A stretch of DNA of 64,000 nt from Dryococelus australis (GCA_029891345.1 CM057006.1:43854556-43918555); one strand, 5' to 3'. Shown: positions 36,273 through 47,409, numbered from the stretch's first letter. A program made the numbers and translations. Notes: generated from the sequence alone by a model not told the origin.

Positions 36273-36896
36273 ATGCGAAGGCATTTATTATTTTTTCAGA
36301 GGCAACAAGGAAAAGTAGTTGAGTTTACTGTTTTTACAATCTACGTAGTTTTAACTAGTAGTACTGAGGCATTGAAGGGTTTAGAAGAATATTCATATAA
36401 ATCGATACAGAAATTTTTTCAAAAGCACACATCTTTTGACTTGTCACAAGTAGAGCCATTTTGTGCTATGTTGAATGCATTAACTACAGGTTCAGGACTG
36501 GAAATAGCTTTTGAGGGAAAACCAAAGCGATCTTTTCCGACTCCCGCATATAAAATATACGAGTACGAAAATTCTTCTGGACGGGTAGTGTTGAAAATTG
36601 AAATTCATATAGTGAAGAGGTTCATACCTCGAGATCGTGTTTATCCAGAATTTGAGATAGAAATGCTTGACCTAGTTGCGAACACAGAGCCTTTGAATTC
36701 GCAAGACGTGAACGTAAAACGCGAGCAAGCGTTTACTAGTTCTTCACGTTCGGAACATATTGCAGTTCCTAAGAGAGAAAATTTGAACACGATTCATGAA
36801 ACTAAACCTACAAGTAGTAGTACTTATGATGATACTCCGAAGAAACGGACTCATGATCGTAAGACTTCAATTCCTCCTTCGAAATTGAATGAATAA
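36273..36896 (+). CDS. unrecognised ORF-B before gag, basic C-terminal tail (207 aa)
   Basis: The ATG is at 36,273, six bases after the ORF-A stop, and TAA at 36,894-36,896. Residues 1-120 are compact, with SYKSIQKFFQKHTSFDLSQV and GSGLEIAFEGKPKRSF. From about residue 150 it becomes polar and low-complexity, with SSSTYDDTPKKRTHDRKTS, a possible nuclear localisation signal. No family is recognised. The frame continues open after TAA into gag at 36,933, so stop readthrough or a mutated stop would fuse it to Gag. Gene position and lack of internal stops, in a provirus whose gag and pol are broken, argue that it is or was a real protein. Confidence 0.55.
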   Translation: MRRHLLFFQRQQGKVVEFTVFTIYVVLTSSTEALKGLEEYSYKSIQKFFQKHTSFDLSQVEPFCAMLNALTTGSGLEIAFEGKPKRSFPTPAYKIYEYENSSGRVVLKIEIHIVKRFIPRDRVYPEFEIEMLDLVANTEPLNSQDVNVKREQAFTSSSRSEHIAVPKRENLNTIHETKPTSSSTYDDTPKKRTHDRKTSIPPSKLNE

Positions 36897-36923
36897 AATT
36901 TAATAAGTTGTGGTAGCACTTTT

Positions 36924-36960
36924 CTAGTTGACGTGGAGGACGAAAAACGTCGTCAACTAG
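36924..36960 (+). promoter_or_regulatory. 10-bp perfect inverted repeat at the start of gag
   Basis: CTAGTTGACG (36,924-36,933) and CGTCAACTAG (36,951-36,960) are exact complements around a 17-base loop. The stem covers the junction between the ORF-B stop and the first gag residues, where no ATG is present (the frame begins with GTG at 36,933). An RNA hairpin affecting initiation or readthrough is conceivable. Confidence 0.5.
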
Positions 36961-37983
36961 CCCACGTGATACCAGCACAAGCTCAAGTACCAGCTCAAGT
37001 TAAAGATTTGGCGGTTATTTCATTAGTAGAAAAATGGACTGGCGAAAAAGGCTCGTTACCGGTACACGACTTTCTAGAAAGCATAGAAAGCACAGCAATC
37101 CTAGGAAATCTTTCAGATAAGGACAAAGTAAAATTAGTAAAAATGAAATTGAGAGGTTTAGCATCGCGTTTTGTTGTGACATGTCCTAGATTAAGAGGGG
37201 ACATAACATTTAAAATGTTGAAAGATGAGTTGAATGACAGATTCAAGGAAAATCAGCCATTGCAAATTTCATTATTACATGCTGCACAATGTTAGGCACA
37301 AACATAATGAGGATGTGCAGACATTTGCAGATAGGTGTCCTAAATTATGTGCGAAAACAGTTCAGCATTTAGATGAACCTGAGAAACAGGAAATTTTGAA
37401 TCAGGAAGCTGAAAAGAGGTTATTAGCAGCTTTCACTGACGGGTTACAAGGTAACGTAGGTCAGCAGTTAAGATATAAGATGCCACAAACCATGGACGAA
37501 GCTGAACGCATGGCTATAACGTTAGAGGTTACAGAGGTGCATCAGGAACGCAAAATAAAATTTGATGATCCTCAGAGGAGGAGAAAGATGTATAACATAG
37601 TCTCCCAGCAAACAAAAGTGGCACGGGGTAATGCGAGAAGTGGCGAAAATACTTCCATTAACAGAGGTTTTGGAAGAGGTTATAACTCATGTTACCATGG
37701 TTCGAATGATAGCAGTAACAGTAGAAAGAGTTTATCGGGAGCAGGTGTTTCTCCCAAGAACATGAGTTATAGACAAGAACAAAATAATAACTGTAATATT
37801 AGATGTTTTAATTGCAGATGTTTTGGGCACATGATCAGAGAATGCCAAAGTTTGAGAACCCTACAACAAGCCCAAGTACCTAGGAACGTAGGGCACTGCA
37901 TTAGAGAAACTAGCAATAATGTAGGTTATAATCATCCAAACGCGAGAAGCCGAGTGTCAGCCCTGGGCACCACACAGCGGTAA
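36933..37983 (+). pseudogene. provirus gag (capsid and nucleocapsid), one frameshift
   Basis: The first part (36,933-37,295) holds a gypsy-type Gag region: SLVEKWTGEKGSLPVHDFLE, then LSDKDKVKLVKMKLRG and LKDELNDRF. A one-base change around 37,266-37,275 shifts to the frame of 37,300-37,983, which continues RHKHNEDVQTFADRCPKLC and ends with a CCHC knuckle CFNCRCFGHMIREC (about 37,803-37,845). There is no ATG at the beginning, and an in-frame stop (36,894) separates it from ORF-B. Relative to the second gag frame, protease is in the -1 frame, the usual gag-pol relation in errantiviruses. Confidence 0.8.
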
Positions 37984-38450
37984 TTACAGTTGTAGGGGGA
38001 AAAGAGACCATAGTATCAGTTCTTGTCGAGGGCCAGTCTCGCGCGTTCTTAATTGACACAGGGTCTGATATATCTCTCGTTCGACCTAGAATCAGTGGGA
38101 ATATTATCGATGAATCTCAGTTAGGAGCGAAAGGCGTAACTGGAGACACTCTCCAGATCGCAGGTACTCAGTATGTAGAGTTGTGGGTGAATGGTCAATG
38201 TTACCCATATTGGTTCTTTGTGTGCGTATCAGAGCTTCCTTTCGAGGGAATACTTGGAACCGATTTTTTCCGTTATTATGATGCCAGAATCAACTTGAAA
38301 GAACAGACATTGTATCTCAAAAATACGTTTGATTTAGATACATATAATTCAATAACTTGCATAATTGAGAAAGAGCAGCGGAAACAAGCTGAGAGTCTGG
38401 CCATCTCTGAACTTGGATCCGGATCTGTGAACAGTAATCAATACAATTAA
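37984..38450 (+). pseudogene. provirus aspartic protease
   Basis: The frame contains ARAFLIDTGSDISLVR-type sequence (seen as AFLIDTGSDISLVRPR, 38,043-38,090) with an intact DTG active site, and FEGILGTDFFRYYDARI (38,241-38,290), the usual ILG-D-F motif near the protease C terminus. The segment is open from about 37,990 to 38,450 and itself looks functional, but the neighbouring gag and RT are broken. Confidence 0.8.
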
Positions 38451-38493
38451 GTGAAAATGACATCACAAGATTCTGCCACCAAAATCGGATACA

Positions 38494-39827
38494 GTGACAG
38501 ATGTAGCTTGGCACATGGCGGGTTGGGACGCTGTCTCGAAATTGCTTCTTATTGAACCGACATTGATGAATGTACCGGGCATCCGCGTGGCAAGGGCAAT
38601 ATGCAATTTAATTCTTACCGGTAAGAGCCTCCCAGAGAACGAGGTGAATTGTAGGAGCAGTATGGCTAGAAACTCTATAGGGACATGTAATAGATTCAGT
38701 CAGATGAATCTGGAGGACGGGGTAAACGACCGTCAGGGTACCTGTGTAGTTGAAAAGAAGGCACTTATGAGGGTGAGTGACCAGTGTGTTATCCCCTTTG
38801 TTTCGGGTCAAAGGGATGCGTCCCAGTGTTTTGTTCCTCATCATGATCACGTCAAAGGGGGCAAGAGGACATGGTGTCCTAGTCACGCGGAAGATGCAGG
38901 AGCGACATGTGAAGTAGGCAGTCATGTCGAGAGGACTACTGACAGGGTAGGTCAATTTGAGGGTTCAAGGAAGCCTCACAGAGCGTTAGCAAAAGCAGTA
39001 AGGACAGTGACAAAAATCGTGAACATTACTAATGAGACGCTCGTCGTGCCAAAGGGTAAGGTAATAGGATTTGGCACACTTGTCAGTGATGTTGCTGGAG
39101 TACTACGCGTAAATAGCGTACCCCGAATATCCGAGAGAAGGTGTATAAGTCTTGGGTCGGAACAAAGTGATTTAGTGTCGCCACAAGTAGAACCATGGGA
39201 GAAAATTCTCGCAGATGTCCCTAGAAACAAAGATGAAAAGTGTTCGCTTCCAGGCTCCAAAGCAGTAATCCCTCGAGTTATGTTAGCCATAAAGTGAGTG
39301 AATTAGTTAGCGAGGTCATGGAACAGGACAGATTTTGTCGCTGTGTCCCCAAAATCCGCCGAGATAGTGTATGCCGAGCAGAGGCAGTTCCGATTCCAAA
39401 TGAAAACCCCCGAGTCCTGTCGAAAAAGTTTGAATTGTCATGATAAAAAGTTGAAGTGTTGAGATAATTTGAAATGTCAGAGTAATGTAAAATGTAGTAA
39501 AAACAGAGGAGTTAACTTTGAAAATACACGCGTAAATGAAAATTGGTACCGATGTTGGATAGTTCACATAAAATGAGAATAAATGAGCCGAATTATGTAC
39601 AGACTCAAGGTAGTCAGAGTTGTGAAACTCGCACGGAAAATACGTGTGAATCATTGAATAGAGAGAATAAAATATTAAATGTGCCAAATTGTTTAATGAC
39701 TCAAGGTAGTCAGAGTTTTGAAACTTATATGGCAAATAATAGTGAATCAGTGAAGCAGAAGGGTAAAAAGTTACCAGAACTACCAAAAGATGAATTTATA
39801 AAGGTAGTGAAAATTGTTAGAGATTAA
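38494..39827 (+). pseudogene. long protease-RT linker with 32-residue direct repeat
   Basis: The frame 38,494-39,297 (267 residues) includes TKIVNITNETLVVPKGKVIG, which resembles the stretch that precedes RT in gypsy Pol. After a break, 39,543-39,827 carries two copies of a TQGSQSxET...N..ES unit, 96 bp apart (39,603 and 39,699), and ends LPELPKDEFIKVVKIVRD. The distance from protease to RT is about 1.6 kb, longer than usual. No enzyme domain is recognised. A plus-frame stop near 39,295 and others break it. Confidence 0.5.
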
Positions 39828-40004
39828 CTGAAACATCTGAGTAAGAGTGATTTTAATATAATGTTCTCAGAGTTAATGAAGTTTGCATATATATTTCAAG
39901 TGGAAAGTAGTTCAAATTTCGGGTGCAAAAATTTATTGAAACATAAGATAGATACAGGAAAGGCCAGAACAATAAAGTAGAATTCAGATAGAGTACCGCA
40001 TGCA

Positions 40005-41220
40005 TTGAAGCCAGTAATTGCAGAGCAAATAAATTACAAGCTTGATAAAAATATTATTTCAGAGCGTGAATCACCTTGGCAGTTTCCCGTAGTGATGGTG
40101 AAACAAAAAAATGACGGTTCTTTTAAGACGAGATTTTGTATAGATTTCCGTAGGCGAAGCAGGATCCTTATCCAATTCCGAATGTCACGGAGACGTTGGA
40201 TTCCTTGCACTGGTCGAAATATTTTTCAACATTGGACTTAGCGATTGGGAAGAAGAAAGTGATAGGGAGAAAACGAGTTTTGCTACATTCATGGAGAAAT
40301 ATGAATGTAATAGACTCCCGTTTGGACTGTGTAATGCCCCAGCTACATTTGAGAGGTTAATGGAGAATTATGTTCTAACAGGTTTGTTAGGTGATCAGTG
40401 TTTAGTATACCTTGATGACATAATATTTAGTAGTAGTGTGAGAGAACATGCCTAGCCCATGAGTAAAGTATTGGAAAGACTAGCGGAAACTAATTTGCGA
40501 ATCCAGCCTAGTAAGTGTTCATTTGTACAAGATAGTGTAGAATACTTAGGGTATGTTGTAAGTTCAAAAGGTGTAGAACCAAATCAGAAAAATTTACAAG
40601 CCATTAAAGAACTCCCCAGACCTAAAATGTGACAGAATTTCGCTCAGTGGAGGGTTTATTTCAGTATTATAGGAAATTTGTACCGAATTTCGTAGACATT
40701 GCAAGACCATTGACGAAATTAACTAAGAAAGATGAACCATTCAATTGGGGAGCAGAGCAAGAGGAAGCTTTTAAAATGTTAAGAGAAAAATTAATTTCAT
40801 ATCCGATTCTTGTATATCCAGATTTTTCACAACCATTTGTTGTGAGTACAGATGCTATATGCCATAGGCGCTGTCCTGTCTCAGATGAGGAACGGACATG
40901 AGAAACCGATCGCCTATGCCAGTAGACAAATTCAGCAGAAAGGAATTACAGTACAACAGAAAAAGAATTGTGCGCCTTAGTTTTTGCTACAAAACAGTTC
41001 ATGCTGCATTGAGTTGGTTATTGAATTTGAAAGAGCCTAGTTCGAGACTCACTCTATGGGGACTTTTTAGCAGAGTTTGATTTTGAAGTAGTTCATGAAC
41101 CGGGCAAGAAACAAGCAAATGCAAATTGTTTGTTGCGAATGGTAAATGCGATAAATTCAGAAGATTTAACTAGAGAAATAATTAAGAAAGAACAGAGGGA
41201 AGACGAAACATGTGTAGTAT
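40005..41220 (+). pseudogene. provirus reverse transcriptase and RNase H (broken)
   Basis: RT starts with INYKLDKNIISERESPWQFP and VMVKQKNDGSFKTRFCIDFR. A frameshift near 40,150 follows, then RLPFGLCNAPATFERLM (40,310-40,365) and the catalytic VYLDDIIFSS (about 40,408). Stops lie near 40,455 and 40,630, with KFVPNFVDIARPLTKLTKK at 40,674. RNase H begins VVSTDA (40,840), then shifts; DFEVVHEPGKKQANAN stands near 41,085. Order and motifs are standard gypsy. At least three frame changes and several stops make it inactive. Confidence 0.88.
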
Positions 41221-41320
41221 AATTAATAAGGCAGATAAGGGAAATTTCTTTATTGATAAGGAAGGCATCCTATACAAAAGAGACGAAGATAAAATTTTAG
41301 TAGTTGTTCCAAAGTAGCGC

Positions 41321-42451
41321 GTGACCAGAGTAATTAGTCATCACCATGTCACTACATTTTCTGCTCACCAAGGCGTGAAGCGAACTCAAAACCTCCTCAA
41401 ATCTTTGAACTGGTTGCCAACATTGAATAAAGATGTAGACGAATATATTGTGAGGTGTCATGATTGTCTTAGGAGAAAAAGTATGAAAATGACGAAAGCA
41501 CCGTTAGGTTCTTTACCGCAAGTAAATTCCTCATTTCAATTGGTATCTCTAGATATTTTAGGTCCCTTACCGATGAGTGAGAAAGGGAATAAATATGTGT
41601 TGACATTTATTGATTATTTCACAAGGTACTGTGAAGTGATACCAATTCCCGATCAAACTGCAGAAACAGTAGCAAAGTATTTTGTACAGCAGATTATTTT
41701 AAGGCATGGTTGTCCTCAAAGCCTGCTGACAGATCAAGGGAGAAATTGTGTGTCTAGGTTGATGTTAGAGACGTGCAAAGTGTTAAAAATTAAGAAGTTA
41801 CAGACGACCCCTTTCAGACCACAATGTAATGGACGTGTTGAGACACTTCATCGAACCCTAGTGGACAGGACATCTCATTACGTAGACGAATACGGTAGTA
41901 ATTAGGAAGAATATTTGCCATATGCAATGCACGCATATGGGACAGTTCCTCATTCAGTGATGGGTTATAGACCACATTATTTGTTGTATGGGAAAGAAGT
42001 TAGGCTACCCCCTTTAGATGAATTGAGTAGTCAGCCTAATGTGTTAGAGGGAGGTATGACAGCCAAGGAACACATAGAAATTTTGAGTAATAAATTAAAA
42101 GAAGCACATGAAGTAGCTAGCGAAAGGAATAAAGTAGCTTTTGAGAGACAAAAAGAGTATTATGACAAGAAGTCAAAATTACACATAATCACCCACCTCA
42201 ATATCTGGTATCTACACACGCCAAGTGTTAAGAAAGGCAGAGTATCTTCTAAGTTTCATAAGTTTTGGTCTGGACCTCATAAAATTTTGAGAAAACTGAG
42301 CTCAGTCACATTTGAAGTATTATTAGACAAGAGAAAAGTTATTGTGCACCGTGATAGATTAAAGTTGTCTAAAAATTCTAGAGAGTCAAGGAGCTCGTGT
42401 CTAGGCCGAGACACAACATTTAGGGAAAAAGCCCGGAGGATTATTGATTAA
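41321..42451 (+). pseudogene. provirus integrase, one internal TAG
   Basis: The zinc-binding part has HHHVTTFSAHQG...CHDCLRR (41,339-41,480). The core keeps all three catalytic residues: Asp in SLDILGPLP (41,550), Asp in LLTDQGRN (41,730), and Glu in NGRVETLHR (41,840), with 35 residues between the last two. A TAG at 41,903-41,905 lies where a Trp is usual (the next residues are EEYLPYAMHAYGT), and the frame is then open to 42,451 through a C-terminal DNA-binding region (FHKFWSGPHKILRKLSS). Except for this stop the integrase is well preserved. Confidence 0.88.
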
Positions 42452-42865
42452 GTAGAATCAGTTGAAAAATTTTGCGATAGAGAAAGTGATAAAGAATTAA
42501 GTGAGGAAAATATTGGCTCAAAGTCACACCCAATTTTAGCAGACATAACAGAGTTAGCAGAAATAGGTGAGGTAGAGGATAAATATGTGTCGAATGCCCT
42601 AGGGATGACAGCACCCTCGATGATAGTGAGTGTTATGATAATGTAGAAACTGACAACGTTTGGGAACCGTCGCGTTATTTAAAAGGGAAAATTCATGAGA
42701 AAGTAGGTGAACCTAGTGTCAGGTATAATTTGCGTTCACATGTAAGAAATCCCTCAGTGGAAGAGGGGGAAACAGAAATAAGTGATGCGTAGCCTCAGAG
42801 TATAATGTAACCTAGAATTTAATGATAATTACGAGTTCAATGGGAAAAACTAAATAAGAGGTATA
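42452..42865 (+). other. integrase-env interval
   Basis: Residual coding-like sequence (acidic, Ser/Glu-rich, probably the end of Pol, including YNLRSH at about 42,728) is interrupted by stops. It contains the env splice acceptor candidate at its right edge. Confidence 0.45.
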
Positions 42866-44719
42866 TTGGTTTGCATTGCAGATCACACCATAGGTGCTGG
42901 CATGATTCTGGTCCAAGAAATGGATGTCGTATTAACAGGAGACAGATGGACAATAGTACTAGACATACTCATAAGAAAATTGGAGAGTATTAATAAGGAA
43001 TTTAGGAACCAACTGAACATAATTAAAGGGATGAAGTTTTCTGGAAACCAAGAGATCGAAAAACCATGTTCAGAGATAGATGTTCTTGATAGACTAATTG
43101 CAGAACTAGAGGAGGAAGTAAATGAATTAACTTTGATATTACCCAGAAAATCATCTCGCGAAAAGAGGTGTTTGATAGATGCAGGCGGAAGCATTCTGAA
43201 ATTTTATTTGGTACATTTACGAAATGATGATTATGTCCTTATTCACCAAGTCACTAGTGAATTGGGGACGATACAAGAAAAATTGATTCATATAGTAGAG
43301 AAACATTTCACTTTTGTGAAAGGGATGAATGCCAGAGTAGAGAAAAACTCGGACGTAGGCATTTTAGCAAATGAGTTAGCGAAAGTAATAAAAACTTTGA
43401 ACCACATGACTGCTTGGAGTACTTTAACAGCCTCAATGATTGAAAGAAATCACAGATTAACGTTTAGCAATTTAGGGGAAGCACTTAAATACAGTAGTTT
43501 GCTGAGAGAATTAGAATTAACTCTTCAGTCTTATAAACAAGAGGTAACGAAAATAATAGTGACATTGGATATCATAGCGACTGGTAGGTTGCCCACTTCG
43601 TTTTTGACTCCAAGAAATCTGTCAGAAATTATTCGAGATATTGCTCTTAAATTACCCGCGGACAAGACTTTGATAGCAGGAACTGATTTAGATCAAATTT
43701 ACAATTATTACGAAGTAACGATGGTACATGCACTTGCTACAATTGATAATATACAGTTGATAATTGAGTTTCCTTTGAGATCTGCGAATAGGTATTTCAC
43801 AATTTATAAAGCTTTTCCCGTGTTTGAGAGAAATTTAGAGAAATACATTCAGATAGTGCCAGATGCACCTTATATTGCGCTGTCAGAGCATAGGCAGTTT
43901 TATGCATTAATGTCTGAAGCAGACATGAGTCAATGTAAAGGCGGGAATAATTCAGTTTGTCCAGCTAACGGCCCGACGTTTTCTATAAAGGTTCCGAATT
44001 GTGTAGTGAATGTAATATTGTCACAACCTGGTTACGATTATAAAATGTGTAAAAGAGAAGTTCTAGGTAACTCATTCATACCAGTGTTTATTAGATCAGT
44101 AGATGGTGATAGTTGGATTTATTCAGTACTGGGAAAAATGAAAGTTACTAAAATGTGTCCTTATGAAAAGAGTAAAGCACGCGTGGTGGAGGAGTGGATC
44201 TCGGCGCAGGGAGTCATGCCCCAGGTAAGCAGTTGTCTGATAATTTATGAGAGAATTCAGTTATTACCACACAGTAACAAGGTAACACATATAAAATACA
44301 AAGTGAATGGCGTCAAGTTCTCTCCATTTCAGTCATTAACAAATAGTGAACAAGTGTTCGTTGCATCCATGAAAACTGACTTCAATATTAGTCTGTCAGA
44401 CCTAAATACAGAAGAAGGCATAGAGTTGAATCATCTCATGTTGGATATTCATTATTTAAAACATAGAAAGGTTCTGAGTCAACATAGTGAACGCCACAGT
44501 CACTACTTGGTGGGGTTCGTTATGATGGGATGTCTGGTACTCGTCATCTGGTTCCTGAAACGGAGCCTGTGTGAGACACTGACCAGGTGTTCACGCGCCT
44601 GCTTCCCACGTCGGAAGGTAGCTGAGATCACAGAGCCTGCCCAACTTCCCGAGGATCAAGCAGATGCCATGGAGATGTGCGCTGTTTCGAGCATAGTTCC
44701 AGCCCCGCAGCTGACATAG
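42866..44719 (+). CDS. env: provirus env, baculovirus-F-type fusion glycoprotein, open frame
   Basis: The open frame is 617 codons, beginning at a TTG; the first ATG is at 42,902. Residues 98-101 REKR form a furin-type site, followed by a CLIDAGGSILKF fusion-peptide-like segment as in insect F proteins. A long ectodomain with scattered Cys follows. One membrane segment YLVGFVMMGCLVLVIWFL (residues 547-564) precedes a 53-residue Cys-rich tail. No signal peptide is encoded in the frame. An acceptor-like TTTGCATTGCAG ends at 42,881, so env was probably expressed from a spliced RNA that supplies the start and possibly the signal. F-type Env mediates membrane fusion of enveloped particles. No stop interrupts the frame although gag, RT and integrase are broken. 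Confidence 0.85.
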   Translation: MVCIADHTIGAGMILVQEMDVVLTGDRWTIVLDILIRKLESINKEFRNQLNIIKGMKFSGNQEIEKPCSEIDVLDRLIAELEEEVNELTLILPRKSSREKRCLIDAGGSILKFYLVHLRNDDYVLIHQVTSELGTIQEKLIHIVEKHFTFVKGMNARVEKNSDVGILANELAKVIKTLNHMTAWSTLTASMIERNHRLTFSNLGEALKYSSLLRELELTLQSYKQEVTKIIVTLDIIATGRLPTSFLTPRNLSEIIRDIALKLPADKTLIAGTDLDQIYNYYEVTMVHALATIDNIQLIIEFPLRSANRYFTIYKAFPVFERNLEKYIQIVPDAPYIALSEHRQFYALMSEADMSQCKGGNNSVCPANGPTFSIKVPNCVVNVILSQPGYDYKMCKREVLGNSFIPVFIRSVDGDSWIYSVLGKMKVTKMCPYEKSKARVVEEWISAQGVMPQVSSCLIIYERIQLLPHSNKVTHIKYKVNGVKFSPFQSLTNSEQVFVASMKTDFNISLSDLNTEEGIELNHLMLDIHYLKHRKVLSQHSERHSHYLVGFVMMGCLVLVIWFLKRSLCETLTRCSRACFPRRKVAEITEPAQLPEDQADAMEMCAVSSIVPAPQLT

Positions 44720-45667
44720 AGGATGACAGCCACTACTTGCTTTAAGAATTCCATTATACATCAAAGTGATTAAATGTTGATGCCCAGAGGAAAAATTTAA
44801 GTAGAGTCAGTGAAAAGCAGAGTATAGTGGGTGGAATTGTGAAAATTTAATGCTACAGCAAGTAATATTACACTAGGAATCCGATATTCCAGAGAGCAAC
44901 AAATAAAGTGTCCCAATGTGTTTATTCAATTGTTTGATTGTAATGCAATGATTGATTAATTTTTGAAGATAATTTAACTAAAATATGAAAATATTTTTTT
45001 GTAAGCTTAATGAATGAAAACAAGAGACATTTTAAGATTAATCAAAGAACACAAGATACATTGTGTTATGAACATAAATATTCCACAAAATAATATTTCT
45101 TTGTTCAATTACTCCATGAACATTACAAATAAATGATGATCGAACTATTTAATAGTCTTGGTAAGCAAGACAGAACTGTACCAAATATTTATAATAAGTG
45201 TTGATGTTTGATGTTATCCAATATGTATATTGTGTACCAGATTTGTTTCAGCTGCACTTTGGAACATTACAAAGGCGAACTTAAATAATGAGGAAGGTAA
45301 CATGGTACTCCCCATTTTGAGTTCAGTTAATTTTAAAGTTATTTGATGGAATAGTAATTAACTCATTCCCTTTTATTAACTCTTATGATTCAGTTGACCA
45401 TGAGTATGGAAGCAATTTCATAAAGCTTCAAGAAAGAAGACTCCTGTGTCAACATCGTTGCTACACAATGGCTGTTAGTCGGTCGACCGGAAACCTGAAT
45501 TTCCATTGCTGGCGAGCCCACATCCTGTTGTTTCTGATAGAGCAGTTACACTCTCAGACTCCATACTTCAACCAGCTTCACTTTGATCAACTCACATATA
45601 GCTTCAGCCACATATCTTTATAAAGTTTTGCTCAGCCCGAACAAAACTTTTCTAAAAGAGGGAGCGA
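44720..45667 (+). other. env-LTR noncoding interval with polypurine tract
   Basis: About 950 bp of AT-rich DNA without frames. The last 14 bases, AAAAGAGGGAGCGA (45,654-45,667), form the polypurine tract next to the 3' LTR. Confidence 0.7.
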
Positions 45668-46420
45668 TGTAGTGCCGCGGGCACTCCGCAAGCTTTCCAG
45701 TTCAGAGAGAGAACATTTTAGTGAAGTATTTTCGCAACTTATCAAGTTCTGCGGTGCCTGCGACAGGAAGCTGTATCCGCTCTAATACTGCCTGCGGTGA
45801 TTTCAGCACCACGTGACTGCGATTGCTAACCACTTTTGATGGGAAATACATCCTGTTTTTCATGATTTTTCGTCCCACGACTCCTGGAATCACGCGCTAT
45901 TTTCCCGTCATATGAATTCAATACCACACTTTGGGGCCATGTGCAAAGTTCCAGTTCATTGGTTGATGCCCTAACCTTGCTCTCACATTGGTTGACAACT
46001 CTTCTCGCCATGACTTCTCATTGGTGAGAGACTGTTCATGCACGACTTCTTGGTGGAGGGAGACTTCTCCCCACTACACTCATGTTGTTGTATTATGCCA
46101 TGCACGGCCTGAAGAAGAGAGACTTCAGCAGAGGACACCAGAGACTGCAAATCACCGCCTGGGATGACTCACCTGAGATGCACTGAGACTCCACTCTCCT
46201 TCACTACCGTGGCTATAGAATGAATTTGTTTCCATTGCCGTTATTATTTTATTTTATATTAACAATTCCCATGTTGTCTTCCGCCACATCGCCAAGTAAG
46301 TAGATGTATAATTAAAAGTGTTAACAGTTTCAGTGCTTGATTTAATTAAAAGTGTTAAAATGACTTAGATTATTTCTTATTGAGTGTTTGTGCTCAGCCC
46401 TAGACCGCTCGGGCTTCACA
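45668..46420 (+). repeat. 3' LTR of the provirus
   Basis: TGTAGTGCC...CTTCACA, followed by the GAAG duplication at 46,421-46,424. Partner of 35,002-35,761. Confidence 0.92.
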
Positions 46421-46424
46421 GAAG

Positions 46425-47409
46425 ATAACATGATAAATATTAAGCTGTTTGTACTGATGTGAATAATAAACAAATCCCTTAAGTACATATGTATTTTGGC
46501 AATGTTAACCTTATACTTGTTGGATTTTCCATATAATAAACATGTTATTTTTACACTACAAAACAACATTGAAATTATGTTCTTCTAGGCCACCTACATT
46601 TCAAATGTTCTAATAACTGTTTCGAAATACATTATTTACCAAACACTTTGACTTACAGTTCATACTTCCTATTTGCAACTCCTGAACACATGTTCTGTGG
46701 CAATCCTTGGACACATTTATCTGCTACTGATACAAAATAATTTGTAGAATCATTCAGTAAATACGATACTTCACTCGTATCCCAAAACTAATAAACTGTG
46801 GAGTGAAAATACGCGTTGGAACTTTATAATGGTACCAAAATTGGTGAAACAAGCAATTCACGTGTTGATAATATTTCATTTCAAGCAAGAAAACACACTA
46901 CAAAGGCATACCTAGAACCAAGTTTGCTTAATGAAATTGAATAAAAAAATCATTAACTACTGATAAAATATTCCGATAACACCAGTTAGGTACTCGCATA
47001 AACGTGACTGAAAAAGATCATATGCACAATGGCGTTCAGAGAGCTGGAAAGGTTTCACTGACCGTATCTGTCAGTATGCTCCGCCATAATTGCTTAACAT
47101 ATTTTTTTTAACCAATTTAATTAAAGCCAAACAAAATTGTACATTCCTTTAAAAACATAATTTAAACCACAAATGATGTAAGTATAATTTAAGTTTTGAG
47201 TTACAACCTTCAGTTCTAAGTACTATCTATTATCTTCCACGATGATCATCAACATAACATACATCCCACAACAAATCATCAGCTGATACAATACTTTACG
47301 CTATGTAAATAGTAAATGCTGTCATTTGCAGAGGTTGGTTGCATTGTTTATAAAATTTTACTGTACTTATATAAAATGCATTATATCGATACTGTAGTTG
47401 AGTTGAGAG
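46425..47409. other. AT-rich DNA after the provirus, no feature supported
   Basis: Short frames only, with no motifs recognised. This continues the host DNA that lay left of 34,998 before insertion. Confidence 0.5.

Larger units (their letters stand above)
35002..46420 (+). mobile_element. errantivirus-like (gypsy with env) provirus, 11.4 kb
   Basis: LTRs of 760 bp (35,002-35,761) and 753 bp (45,668-46,420) flank, in order, two unrecognised ORFs, gag, protease, a long linker, RT, RNase H, integrase and an F-type env. A 4-bp target duplication GAAG (34,998-35,001 and 46,421-46,424) proves one insertion event. The LTRs are alike but differ at scattered positions, so the insertion is not very recent. 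Gag-pol carries frameshifts and stops, while env is open. It lies 6 kb beyond mib1 in the same orientation. Element length is large for an insect errantivirus because of the extra 5' ORFs, the long protease-RT linker and about 950 bp between env and LTR. Confidence 0.93.
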
